Source: Wurfbainia villosa (taxonomy: Eukaryota > Streptophyta > Magnoliopsida > Zingiberales > Zingiberaceae). Taken from it: DNA of 64,000 nucleotides. The DNA is taken from contig CM046000.1 in assembly GCA_025175895.1 (NCBI GenBank), forward strand, positions 35,562,720-35,626,719, in the 5' to 3' direction. A program made the position numbers and the translations under genes. The notes beneath the pieces were generated by a model. That model was not told where the DNA came from and ran no database searches. It saw only the letters and a list, made by a program, of their open reading frames with translations. This document shows, in pieces, positions 23,275-33,518 of this stretch; within the stretch, counting starts at the first letter, position 1, and each line of letters starts with the position of its first letter.

Positions 23275-24560
23275 ATCTCCCCCTTTTTGATGTGTGGCAA
23301 TCCGTTTAAGTTAGGTAAAAACATTTGATATAAATTCTAAGGTAAGAAAGCATGTAAAGATAAACATGATATAGCAACATGCAACTCCCCCTTAATCCAT
23401 GAAACTCTCTATGCAAATTTTCTCCCCCTATCATATATTTCTCCCCCTAAAATAATTAACTTAAACATACTTATTTCTCCCCCTTTGACACCATCAAAAA
23501 GATTAACACTAAGTTATAAGCTCATGGCATCAAGTATAAAGAGGGAAAATATGACAAGTTGATTTAAAATTGGGTACCACTTGTTGGTTTACAAACTGAA
23601 TTCGGCCCACGATCAATCGATATGGCAATGATCGCACAAAGGAATCCGAATTTTTGATTTTCTGGACGAATTTCAGAAATGCATTATAAATTCCAGAAAA
23701 TTCGAAAAATCATGAAATTTGGGGAACATATTTCTATTAAGTATATCTATCAAGGAAAAATAGTTTTTCATGAAAAATCATTATATTTTCCGAGATTTGC
23801 CAAAAATCCAAACACTTGAAAAACCACTAGTTTTTGAGCATGTTAGTATCCATTTTAGCACCTAGTCTTACTTCGAGTTGTTCCAAAACATGAATACATA
23901 GATTTTAGATTAAGGAATTGTTTTGAAAACATATGAAATATCCAACCATGATCTTTGGGCAATATGTCTATGAATTAAACATAAGCCTTCCCCATGATTG
24001 GTCTATTATTGCTATTTTGATACTTTAAATGACCATCTAAATGCCATAGGCATTAGTGGACATTTGTATCATCCTAACATCTCACCCATGCTAAGTTTGC
24101 AATCAAGTTAGCCTATAGTGAGTGTGAGATGCATCCTAGGGGGTATCTGTATATACTTAACCAATATATTCATGCAATTCTATCATGGTTAAGTATCATC
24201 CTAACAATTAACATGATCATAATGACATATATGAATGAATTCTACATTATGATCATGAAATACATGTTTTCATTAAATTATAATCATGCATTAGGTATTA
24301 TATGATGATAATAACCAAAGTGTCACCTAAAGCATGATTCACTCCTATTTCTCATGATTACGTGCCAAATATTAAAATCATAAATCATGATTTCAAACAT
24401 ACATAGCAATTACATTAATCATCATGATTTAAGCATTATTACCTATTTATGGGCACGTTATCATCACCCAATACTATCTAAAAAATGTTGTCCCGTCATC
24501 CTAAGTCAACCAAAATATGATATAGGTTAGGACCATGTGGTTGACTACCCTAGGGTTATT
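23275..24560 (-). other. TRG-2 PPT and 3' untranslated region, no gene
   Basis: PPT (sense ATCAAAAAGGGGGAGAT) at 23275-23291; more tracts at about 23385, 23424, 23442 and 23479. Inverted repeat CATCTCAC (24078-24085) / GTGAGATG (24124-24131). AT-rich, no frame, no pol remnant. Confidence 0.78.
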
Positions 24561-26294
24561 CTAACCCTTAAGGATGGATTTTGGAACCCAAAATAAATTC
24601 TTTCCTATTGGGTTCACTAAGTATTCCTTGGGGATCCATTTCCTAGCAATTACTTTCTTTTTATCTTGTCCCCTAGCTATTAGGCATTTATAGGCCTTTT
24701 CATTTTTCTTTTCTTTGTATCCTAGGCCCTTTTTGTTGAAGCTAGCTCTTTGGCTCCCTAAGATCATGTTCAATGTGTTGGAGCCAATAGTGAATTTTTC
24801 TAGGGCTTTTGTTAAATAATCTACTTTTTCCCTTAAGACCCTATTTTCATTTATGCATGCATCATTAACATCTAAAGGCATATAATCATGTGAGCATGCA
24901 TCATCTAAGCTAGAAGAAATATTATCATTTAAGCATGCATTTTCTAGCTTATTTTCCAATGCCTTAATTTTATCTAGCATGCTCTTATTTTTCTTTTTCA
25001 TGCCAAATAAGTCCTTAGTTAAACTAGAAATTATGGAAACTATTTTCTTAGGAGAAGCTTTCGTTACCATAGTTTCCATGTCTTCTTCTTCTTCTTCGGA
25101 TGATGAGGATGTAGAAGCTCCCCCTTCATTTGAGCTCTCCCCACTTGAGCTTGATCTTTCATTTTCAGATGAAGAGCAATCCAAGTCATCAAAGGCCATC
25201 AAGGCCAAATTGGTGACAAAAGCATTCTCCTCTTCCGATGATGATGAAGAGGATGAGGAAGGATCATCCCATGTCTTGGCCTTGAATGCTTTGGCCTTCC
25301 CTTTTTCTTTTGCCTTCTTTTCTTCTTCCTTCTTTTTCTTGCTCCCCTTTTTCTTCTTCTTTTCTTCTTTCTTTTTCCTTTCTTCCTTGCTCTTGTTTAG
25401 GAGGGGACAATTATCCCTTATGAGCCCTTCTCCTTGGCAATTGTAGCATATCACCTTCCCCCTTGGTCTTCTACTCCTATCATTTGATTTGTTAAAATGA
25501 AAACCCTTTAAAGCACGTCTTACCCTCCTTACCATATATGCCTCTTCGGTGCTATCCATGGAGGAGGAGGAAGATGCTTCATCGGATGAGGAGGAAGGGA
25601 TTTCCATCTTCTTTTTCCCTTTGTTGGCCATCAAGGCTACTCCCCTTGAGGGTTGAATTCTAGGCTCCTCTTGTATTCCTTCAAGCCTAGTTTCGTGGAG
25701 CTCCATTGTTGAGAAAAATTCCTCCAAGGTACTTACTTCCAAGTTCTTGGAGATGTAAAACGAATCCACCATGGAGCTCCATCTTGAGGACCGGGGAAAG
25801 GCATCTATGGCCTTCATTACCATATCCCGGTTTGATAGCTTCTCACCTACACTTGTTAGCCCAATTAATATTTCTTTAAATCTAGAATGTAGGGAAGTTA
25901 CCTTTTCTCCCTTTTCTAATTTGATGTTTGAGAGTTGGGAGCGGAGGAGATCTCTTCTCGCTAGCTTGGCTTCCGAAGTGCCTTCATGAAGTTCAACCAA
26001 TCTCTCCCACATCTCTTTGGCACTTGAGCACTCCCCTATTATATTGACTTCTTGTTGGGGGAGGACATTGTATAGGTGGTGCTTGGCCTTTGAATTTGCC
26101 AAGTATTCTTCTCTTTGCCTTTTGCTCCACCTAGATTTCTCCAATGGCTCCCCATTCTCGTTCCTAGGCAACTCGAAACCGTTTTCCATTATTAAAAGGA
26201 TTTCAAAGTCGGTTTCGAAGAATACCTCCATTCTCTTTTTCCACCAAGAGAATTCGCCATCAAACTTCGGAGGGTGGATGTTTGAGCCGGCCAT
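24561..26294 (-). CDS. gag: TRG-2 Gag polyprotein, full length
   Basis: Structural Gag of 577 residues, expected to form particles around the element's RNA. The ATG at 26294 follows a short leader; the start sequence MAGSNIHPPKFDGEF matches TRG-1. Domains: UBN2-like gag domain, about residues 10-215; nucleocapsid knuckle at about 283-296 reading CYNCQGEGLIRDNC, where the zinc-binding His is Leu; Lys/Glu-rich stretch, about 305-345; Ser/acid-rich low complexity, about 350-430; coiled-coil and Cys-containing region, about 440-520; a tail with WIPKE and FWVPK motifs. It is open to the stop, unlike TRG-1. The H-to-L change should weaken zinc binding. It is homologous with SIRE-3 Gag, so both may assemble together (inference). 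Confidence 0.9.
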   Translation of the reverse strand: MAGSNIHPPKFDGEFSWWKKRMEVFFETDFEILLIMENGFELPRNENGEPLEKSRWSKRQREEYLANSKAKHHLYNVLPQQEVNIIGECSSAKEMWERLVELHEGTSEAKLARRDLLRSQLSNIKLEKGEKVTSLHSRFKEILIGLTSVGEKLSNRDMVMKAIDAFPRSSRWSSMVDSFYISKNLEVSTLEEFFSTMELHETRLEGIQEEPRIQPSRGVALMANKGKKKMEIPSSSSDEASSSSSMDSTEEAYMVRRVRRALKGFHFNKSNDRSRRPRGKVICYNCQGEGLIRDNCPLLNKSKEERKKKEEKKKKKGSKKKKEEEKKAKEKGKAKAFKAKTWDDPSSSSSSSSEEENAFVTNLALMAFDDLDCSSSENERSSSSGESSNEGGASTSSSSEEEEEDMETMVTKASPKKIVSIISSLTKDLFGMKKKNKSMLDKIKALENKLENACLNDNISSSLDDACSHDYMPLDVNDACINENRVLREKVDYLTKALEKFTIGSNTLNMILGSQRASFNKKGLGYKEKKNEKAYKCLIARGQDKKKVIARKWIPKEYLVNPIGKNLFWVPKSILKG

Positions 26295-26343
26295 TTACTT
26301 GTTGAAGTGCTCTCGCGGCGGTTAGTCCTTGAAGAGCGACCTT

Positions 26344-26355
26344 GCTCTGATACCA
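26344..26355 (-). other. TRG-2 primer binding site
   Basis: Sense TGGTATCAGAGC, a perfect initiator tRNA-Met complement, two bases from the 5' LTR (26358). The leader to the ATG at 26294 is about 50 bases. Confidence 0.88.
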
Positions 26356-26357
26356 CT

Positions 26358-27570
26358 TGTAGGGGATCGGTGCACCGGCTAGAGGGGGGTGAATAGCCCT
26401 TTTCGCTTGGATGCCGGTATTTGCTCATCTACAAAACTAATTAGCGCAAGCAGAAGACTAATAAAGACAAACAAATAGAAATACGAGAAAACAAATGCTA
26501 ACAAAGAATGTAACGTGGTTCACGGCTACGTCGCTAATCCACGGTCCTCGATTCGTCCTCGGTGAATCACTCCGCTTAACCAATCCACTAAATGGTCTCT
26601 CCTTTGCACCAAGCTAGGTGGAGGTAACCTTTACAATCAAGATCACTCTTCTTACAAATAGAATAGAGTAAAAGCGAGTAAGAAGAGTTTAGAGCTTGTG
26701 GGGCACTAGGAAGATCACTTGGAGCATAAGCATTAGCCTCTCAAAGGCTTACACCCTCCCTTTTTATAGGGAGGGCTGTTTTCTTCCCGTTGGCCGCCAT
26801 CAGTCGACTGCCGCCCTTGGCAGTCGACTGCCGTCACTACAACGGCCTCCGAACACGTCGGATCCCGACCGTTGTAGTCCAACGGAACTCTTGGCAGTCG
26901 GCCGATCGATGGACCTCATCCGATCACACTAGTCGATCGCCCGGTCGGCTAAACGGTCTGGGGCCAAAACCCTATTGACGATCATTGCTACCTTGCTGAT
27001 CGTGATGGTCTCGGCAATGGCGCCCATGTATGGTAGTCGATTGCTGGCCTACAATCGATCGTATACGGTCCGAACTCACTCGACTCGAGCGATCGGCCCG
27101 CCATGACATGGCGCGATCGGTGTCGTGTCGAAAAACCCATCCGACACTTGGCCAAATGGCCAAGTTTCACCTAAGAGCTACCCTTCCCCGGGTTACAATC
27201 GCTCACTCTCATCTCTCGGAGTCCCTCGCCTTCGAAGTTCTCTTCGTTCTCGGCCACGTCCCTCGGCAGCATCAGGTGCGCGGCTCTGCAATGCTCCTTC
27301 GCGTCTCTTGCCTCGAAGTCTACTTCCTCCGGCTTCACTCCAAGCTTCTCGTCCGGCGGTCCCTCGGATGCTCCAAGCGCACGGCTTTCGCAAAGCTATC
27401 CTTCACCGACTCAAGGCACGAGTCATGAGATGTGAAACTCGCCACGGCTCCATATGCGAATTACTAAGTCCTGCACGACTTCAACGCACATATCACATCA
27501 ACATATCAAACTAACTTAAACCCTTTGCCACACCATCAAAACCATATTACGGCAAGAGATTGCCCTAACA
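26358..27570 (-). repeat. TRG-2 5' LTR (right copy)
   Basis: Keeps two CAGTCGACTG palindromes near 26803-26830 that the left copy lacks; the block 26795-27130 differs from the left LTR, while the flanks match closely. TATA box at 26760-26769 (sense CTATAAAAAG). C-rich box at 26379-26394. Confidence 0.92.
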
Positions 27571-27812
27571 GGTAGATCATTACGTGAGTCCACTTGTGCG
27601 GAAAGTTATGGCCGTTTTACCGTCGGCTACTCCAAGGGAGAATACTTGCAAGCACACAACCAAAAGAAATGTACCAAGACTTCGTCTTGGATTAGTAGTG
27701 CGGGAGGAATAAAAACCTAAGAAAGATACGAATCGAAAAATATGAAAAGAAAACCAAAACGTGCTAGATTGGTGGTTTCACCAAATCTTAGCGCCCCCGC
27801 TCTGATACCAAT
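27571..27812 (-). other. SIRE-1 leader, 5' part with primer site
   Basis: Starts with ggtag. The primer site (sense TGGTATCAGAGC) lies at 27799-27810, two bases from the 5' LTR at 27813. Resembles the SIRE-3 leader near 56620-56660 (CAAGAC..AGTCTTG). Confidence 0.85.
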
Positions 27813-28877
27813 TGTTGGATCGAGAAGCGTCGCTAGAGGGGGGGGTGAATAGCGATCTTAAATCTTTTCGACGTTTCATTCGAGTAGACAATTAAACGAG
27901 TAAGAGCAACAGAAAATAAAGGAACACGTTTATTTTTACTTGGTTCACAACCCAGTGGTTGCTACTCCAAGGCCCTATCGGTCCTAGACCGTGTACGGAG
28001 GGCAAAGCACTATAACGTCTCCTCCTCATTGGAGGTAGGAGACAATGATCACAAAAACCGAATGTACGAGGATGAGGCAACAAACCTACCTCACCTCGTT
28101 ACGATTAAAATAAAGAATACAATAAAAATAATTACTTGCTACTGCTACCGATGAAGGAGATTTGAGCTTGTCGTCGCATCGACATTATGACGGCGTTGGA
28201 GCGTTGGCGTTGTAGGAGCACTTGATGAATAAACTTGATGATGCTTGGAGTTGGAATCCTCCCCTCCTTTTATAGATTTTGGCCTCTGAATATGTCTCCT
28301 CTTTTTTCGGAACATATCACGAAGTTGTCCAAATTTTATCGTGAAGTGGCCGCGTCAAACCTTATCCGTTTTGACCTAGCGCAAAGGCTGATTCGTCGCC
28401 ATCAGTCGACTGATGCCTCCCATCGACCGATCGATGAACATCGATCGCGCTTGATGTCGTGATCATTGCCACACCGCCACTTCCCTGCAGTAAGAGGTTA
28501 GCTCGGAAAATGATAAATGCGATGGTTTCTGACTGTCCGATCTCGACCTAGACCTTCCACGGGAAGTCTTAATCGGATCGCCACCTACGATCGTCCTCGT
28601 AAAGAGGACACAACCTTACAATCTCTCACTCACACGAGCTTACCTCGATAGTAGCTCTCGCTTCCGGCCTTCCACTCGATTCCTTCGGCTCCCTTCGAAG
28701 TCACTCGAGTGTCACCCGACCACCGCGGCTTCCTCCGGGTGTCGCTAGCCTTCAGCTCCAGCTTTAGCACTTTTCTGCACACTTAATTTAGCTCGTGAGA
28801 TAACAATGTAAACTTAACTTTGTGTCTTTGCCATAATCAAAACACAGGTTCGATTATCTAGTGCCCCTGCACCAACA
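27813..28877 (-). repeat. SIRE-1 5' LTR (right copy)
   Basis: Matches 10118-11174 except the block 28400-28475, which has CAGTCGACTG where the left LTR has CACGATCGATG. TATA at 28266-28275. C-rich box at about 27831-27850. Ends CCAACA, followed by catct. Confidence 0.92.
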
Positions 28878-29224
28878 CATCTCACCTCCGAGACTCCCGT
28901 GGTCATTTTGGGCTTTCCGTATGGGTGTAATGTGTTTGGAGTTTTTTTTTCGTGGTGTAATGTGTTGTGGATTGTCATGTGATGTACACACTTGTGGTTT
29001 TGAGTTATTGCCGATGTTTTCTGTATGTTGTTGTGATGTGGTTAGTCATACCGGTATGCACTGTGTAGGTTGTTGTGGTTAGTTTTCGCTGTGGTTTATT
29101 TATATATATATATATGTTGTTGTTGTTATGGCCTACGTGCCTTGTATTAACACGAGATGTTGCCACGTATAGGGGAGATGTCATCCATTTGCTTTTCAGC
29201 ACAGCATACTCTCGAGGCATGACA
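28878..29224 (+). repeat. GYP-H 5' LTR, final segment
   Basis: Continues the chromovirus LTR after SIRE-1, with a short TA run near 29098-29115. The end is placed at GCATGACA (29224) because a primer site follows; the exact end is uncertain by several bases. Confidence 0.65.
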
Positions 29225-29231
29225 ACTTTAG

Positions 29232-29244
29232 TGGTATTAGAGCC
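29232..29244 (+). other. GYP-H primer binding site
   Basis: TGGTATTAGAGCC, the initiator tRNA-Met site with C to T at one position, just inside the 5' LTR. Confidence 0.75.
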
Positions 29245-29442
29245 CTAGGTTCTGCATTGCCATACAATGTTGTTTTGTGTCGAGTCTTGGATTCTTGGGA
29301 GTCGATTTGTTTCGGTTTTGGTTTTCTGAGATGAGATGGACAGCAGCCTGAGCTCCAAGCAGCATGAGTTAAGAATCCCTGATAACTTATACTTAGTTAG
29401 ATGTTTATCTAAACTGAATCAATAGGTGTATACAGTAGAGTT

Positions 29443-30604
29443 ATGACACCTGTGCAGACTCGTAGTAGGGGTCGTCCACCGTGGCAACCAACCGGGGTTA
29501 CCTTAGTGTTTATACTCCCAGTTTTGTTGGCTATACATTTAGTGTATATAACGGAGAATAACCGTAGTGTGTTGGTTATTATTCGTAACCGTGGTAGGAG
29601 TTGACCATGGGAATGACCTGTTGAGTCCGTGAGTCTTGAACCTATGTCAAAAAGGTGATTTACCTTTGAGAGCCGACTATTATCGAGTCGGAAAACAGGG
29701 GTCAAGTTGTCACATTTCTTGTGGAAATCAGAGACTACAGTCTTAGGAATTTTCACTAATTATGCTAGTCAGATCATTACCTGATGGGTAATGGACAAGA
29801 TAAGTAGGCTATTGTTGATGCAGATAGCAGAAAGCTAGTTTACAATGTTTCATAGGGATTTTGATCCTTGAGTTGTGCGTACTGGGTTGTATAACTTTGA
29901 AAGTACTTTTGAGTACTTAACTCGTGTTATATAGAGAAAGTGGAGTTATTTGCATACCATTATCGAGATCAAGTCGGTATTTGGTGGTAAATGCAAAAAA
30001 TAATCTTCGGGGAATAATATATCACTTGATCATGGTTTAGTGATGTTGAAAGAGAATAATTCCCTGCGTCACTTCCTGTGACATATTGTAAGAAATTCTT
30101 GAGCTTCAAGTAGGGTGATCATCGATAACGAGAATATCATGTAGAGTCGTTAGACTTGCAGAGTTTATGCTCACCTAATAGCTCAAGAAGATGAAGGGAT
30201 GTTTTAAGCCACCCATGGTTATTGGCTGACTTTTGGATTAAGATAACTGGATCTTCTATCAGATCCTGTCGGAAGACGTGGATTGAGTCAGGAGTTTAGA
30301 AATAACTCCGTACAAGTGTTTAACAGTTGGAGACCAATAAGCAGATAGTGCAGGTCAACTTATTTGGGTCAGAAGTCTCCGACTGTTGGATAAAAGAAGC
30401 AAGATCGGAGTCATAGGCCTTGAGATACTTTTCGATTATAGAAGACCAACCACAGATCATCAGGATGTCCTCGTGCACATTAGCAAAATCAGAATAAAGA
30501 CTCCGAAGGGATTATGTGCGTGCAGTGCAGATCACGAAGACACGTGGAGTCTGATTATTTGTTGGATCAATTCGTCTATTGCTATTGTAAGCAACCAATA
30601 CATT
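29443..30604 (+). pseudogene. gag: GYP-H gag, highly decayed
   Basis: An ATG at 29443 opens a short frame starting MTPVQTRSRGRPP, which resembles the Arg-rich start of Tekay/Del Gag, but it stops after 54 codons. At 30514-30560 a degraded zinc knuckle is visible, CVQCRSRRHVESDY, with the CX2CX4HX4C spacing and the last Cys changed to Tyr. Between them the reading frame is lost. No function remains. Confidence 0.55.
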
Positions 30605-31371
30605 TAAGGAGGTATACTTTGAAGACTCAGTTGAAGACTACCAATGGTGTTCCAGGAGGACGATGCACCGTCTCGACAGCAGAGATCATCACAGAAGATT
30701 GGGTTATTTCATTAGCAGCGATCTACTACCTCAGGCGTGGTTCGAGTTCCATGATACTCCCCTTCAAGGGAAGTGATTTACACAGCAGTATCAGCAGAAT
30801 ACATCGTAGAAGACTCAGCATACAACAACAACAGTTACCCCCTAGAGGTAGATTGACTTTGTATAGAGGAGAGAGTATATGACGATGGTCATATCTATTC
30901 GGTATCCTACAATTGCAGCTTGTAGGATTAAGTGATGGAATCAGACGATCCGGGAAAATCCATGGATTATTCATCGCAGAAATGGGACTGGTTTGTCAAG
31001 GACTGTTGGATTTGATCTTGTTCTCTTCGGAGAAAGGTCGAGACCTGCGAGGAGCCTTTGGATCGGATCGACAGATAATTGATCGTACAGGGTATTACGT
31101 TAGTTTACCCTCTAGGTTAATATATTGAGAGATGCTTGTAGTTTATAGGTATCCTTGTCTAGAACATTCCTAGTTCGGATTAGAAGGATTCCCATACATC
31201 GACTAGTGGGTCGGTGGTATCTCTACCGTCAGGTGAGATGTGGACCAATAATAAAGAAGTCAAGGGATGCCCTTAGACTTTGATAGACATACTTTTGCTG
31301 TAGACATATCCTTACGAATGGTCAAATTGTTGAGATTATGACATGATTATGTCTCTCAGATGTGTGTATAA
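30605..31371 (+). pseudogene. GYP-H protease/pre-RT region, unreadable
   Basis: By position this should hold the aspartic protease and the link to RT. I cannot point to a DTG/DSG motif; frames are short. It ends with the target site tataa (31367-31371) of ANG-1. Confidence 0.4.
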
Positions 31372-33504
31372 TGTAGGGTTTCCGGCACCGCGGCGTGTGT
31401 GTGTGTTCGATCACGTTTCGTAAACATGAACACAGCGGAAACAATAAAAATAATAAATCTACATTTATTACAACACACACAACACACGCATGCATATTAC
31501 AACAAGTGTAGACATAACCGTAAATTTAAATTTGCAATAAAAGGAAATTTATCTACGTTATACCTTTCGTATGACGTGTAGCGGGAACGGTATCAACTGG
31601 AACGATCCTCGCTAGAATCGTCTCTATCCGTATCCACGCCGAGTTCCTCGGGATGACTTCGCTAAGCCACGAGCTTCGTCTTCGTACGGGTTACTAGCCT
31701 CGTGTTGAAGACGACGTGATCGAGAGATGATCACGATTCGAATCCAAATTCGGATCCTAATACGAGTTCTCAAAACTCGCTTCTCCGGAGAGGTATTCGT
31801 CAACCAATTGATGAATCCTTCGTCCTCCACCTCAGAGGATTACCGGAGATCGAATCCCCGGTAAGTTAGCCGCTGTCGGAGCTCTAACCGTCGTCCAAAC
31901 GACGCTCCGACGAGAGGAGAACAAGCTGTCCAGAAAACTGGACAGCTTTGGTGGAGGAGATAGGCGCCGGCCAACCAAGGGAAGAAAAGGCTCACCTTGA
32001 TGCCAAACCTATAGCAAGAAGGAGCCGGATCACGGCACAAACAAGCTGGGCGGCAATGGAGTTTGGGCGGCAATGAAGGTTGGGCGGCAACTCCAAGCTA
32101 GGGTTTTGGATTAGGGCTTAATTATCCCTTAAGCCCTCTTTTATAGAGAACTAATTCTCTTAATGGTTATTGGATCATAACCATTAGGCCCGTTAACCCG
32201 CTCCATTAAGATAAGTTAAAATAAACCAAACCATGATGGTTTATTTTAAGTTAAAATGAACCGAACCAACTTTTGGTTCATTCGTTTAAAATAAACCAAA
32301 CCCTTTGGTTTATTCTCCTCCATTGGATTAGAACCAAACCATTTTGGTTCATCCATTATGTCTTCATAAGACACGGCCCATCCACGCTTCCATTGCGATT
32401 GAAATGATTTCATGCTCGCTTCATGTTTGGTCTAACAAAACCTAGTTTCTCTCGGTCTGAGAATCCCATTCTCAAGCTCGTTTTAAATCCTTTGGATTAC
32501 GCTCGTTGTGCGTGTGACCAAATAGGTTCTCGGTTTATGTTGGTCGTCTATAATTAACCATTAATTATAGAACGATCATGAGTGGCACCTAGTAGTACAT
32601 CATGATCCCCAATTAACCGAAAAGATCAACGGTTGATCCAGAACTATTTCTGAAACCCTTCAGCAGCTCGAATGATTCGTGCCTCATTCCCTTCACTCAT
32701 CTTATACCCACTTGGTTCAGGACATGGTCTATTGTGTCAGTCCCCACATGTATCATTTCCTCGTCCTACGGATTCTAGTTACTCCACATGTATCGAAGAG
32801 TACCTTACTCTAAACATGTAATGCTTTGGCCAAAGACTTTAGTAACAATCCGACGAGAGGCCATGGGTATACATCTCCTCGCAAGGAGTGGTGAATCCTT
32901 TATAGGCTATTCAAACACCTTCGATCACTTCGACTTATACCCAATCATCCCGGGTCCACATCTCCTTAGAGATGCTTGCTTAAGATGTCAAAGCATAAGT
33001 CTCTATGATCAAGATGACTTGAATACCGCAAGTCAAAGGAACATCACACTTAAGACACAGTAAGAACTTCATTGACATATCTATATATGCAGAGAACCAT
33101 ATGAAGTCTTACGGCTGGTCACTCCAATGAACTAGTTACCATAACTAGCATCCACGATTAACTCCGGACATCACTATGTCTCCAGCTAGTGAGAATCAGC
33201 TGCTTGGATACACCAAGGAGTATACCTCGTGCTAGTCTCGACAGAATTGATGGTGTCCAAATCCATCAATTCATCGACTAGGGATAATTACGATACATCA
33301 CAATTACACATGTAGAGATACTCACTAGTTGTGATCCAATCAAAAATTCTCTCATCGTGAATCGATCGTGACATTCAATAAATGAGTTTAAGATCCAATC
33401 AAATACATAAAACATGTATACTCAAATAGTGAATCTTCATTTATCATATAAATGGTTCATACATAAGGCGATTGCCTTAGGACATCTCTCATATATTACT
33501 AACA
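31372..33504 (-). repeat. ANG-1 3' LTR (left copy)
   Basis: Plus strand TGTAGGGTTTCC to ATTACTAACA. TATA (sense CTATAAAAG) at about 32138-32146. It differs from the right copy by a few indels, e.g. it lacks about 27 bases near 32747. A 91-codon antisense frame (32788-33063) occurs in both LTRs but is only LTR sequence. Confidence 0.92.
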
Positions 33505-33515
33505 GACTCCCACTT
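33505..33515 (-). other. ANG-1 polypurine tract
   Basis: Sense AAGTGGGAGTC abutting the 3' LTR. Confidence 0.75.
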
Positions 33516-33518
33516 GGC

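Larger units (their letters stand above)
22111..27570 (-). mobile_element. TRG-2: gag-only LTR element with intact gag
   Basis: Flanked by ggtag (22106-22110 and 27571-27575). LTRs at 22111-23274 and 26358-27570 enclose 3.08 kb with one gag gene and no pol. The layout equals TRG-1 at another locus, so gag-only is the stable form of the family and not a chance deletion. It shares primer site, PPT and hairpin with the Sireviruses here. Confidence 0.93.
10118..28877 (-). mobile_element. SIRE-1: Sirevirus-type copia element lacking pol, twice interrupted
   Basis: Bounded by catct (10113-10117 and 28878-28882). LTRs at 10118-11174 and 27813-28877. Removing SIRE-2 and TRG-2 leaves about 5.2 kb: two LTRs and about 3.0 kb with a broken gag and no pol. 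The LTR ends match the SIRE-3 LTR in reverse complement, so it belongs to the same lineage. It needs trans enzymes and its own Gag is damaged, so it is dead now. Confidence 0.92.

Noticed and set aside
29232..29244. Possible tRNA gene at TGGTATCAGAGC-like sites
   Set aside because: These are primer binding sites next to LTRs; no cloverleaf surrounds them.
32788..33063. 91-codon frame conserved in both ANG-1 LTRs (also 40121-40396)
   Set aside because: Conservation is that of the LTR as DNA; it is antisense to the element and lacks codon-like change patterns or known domain.
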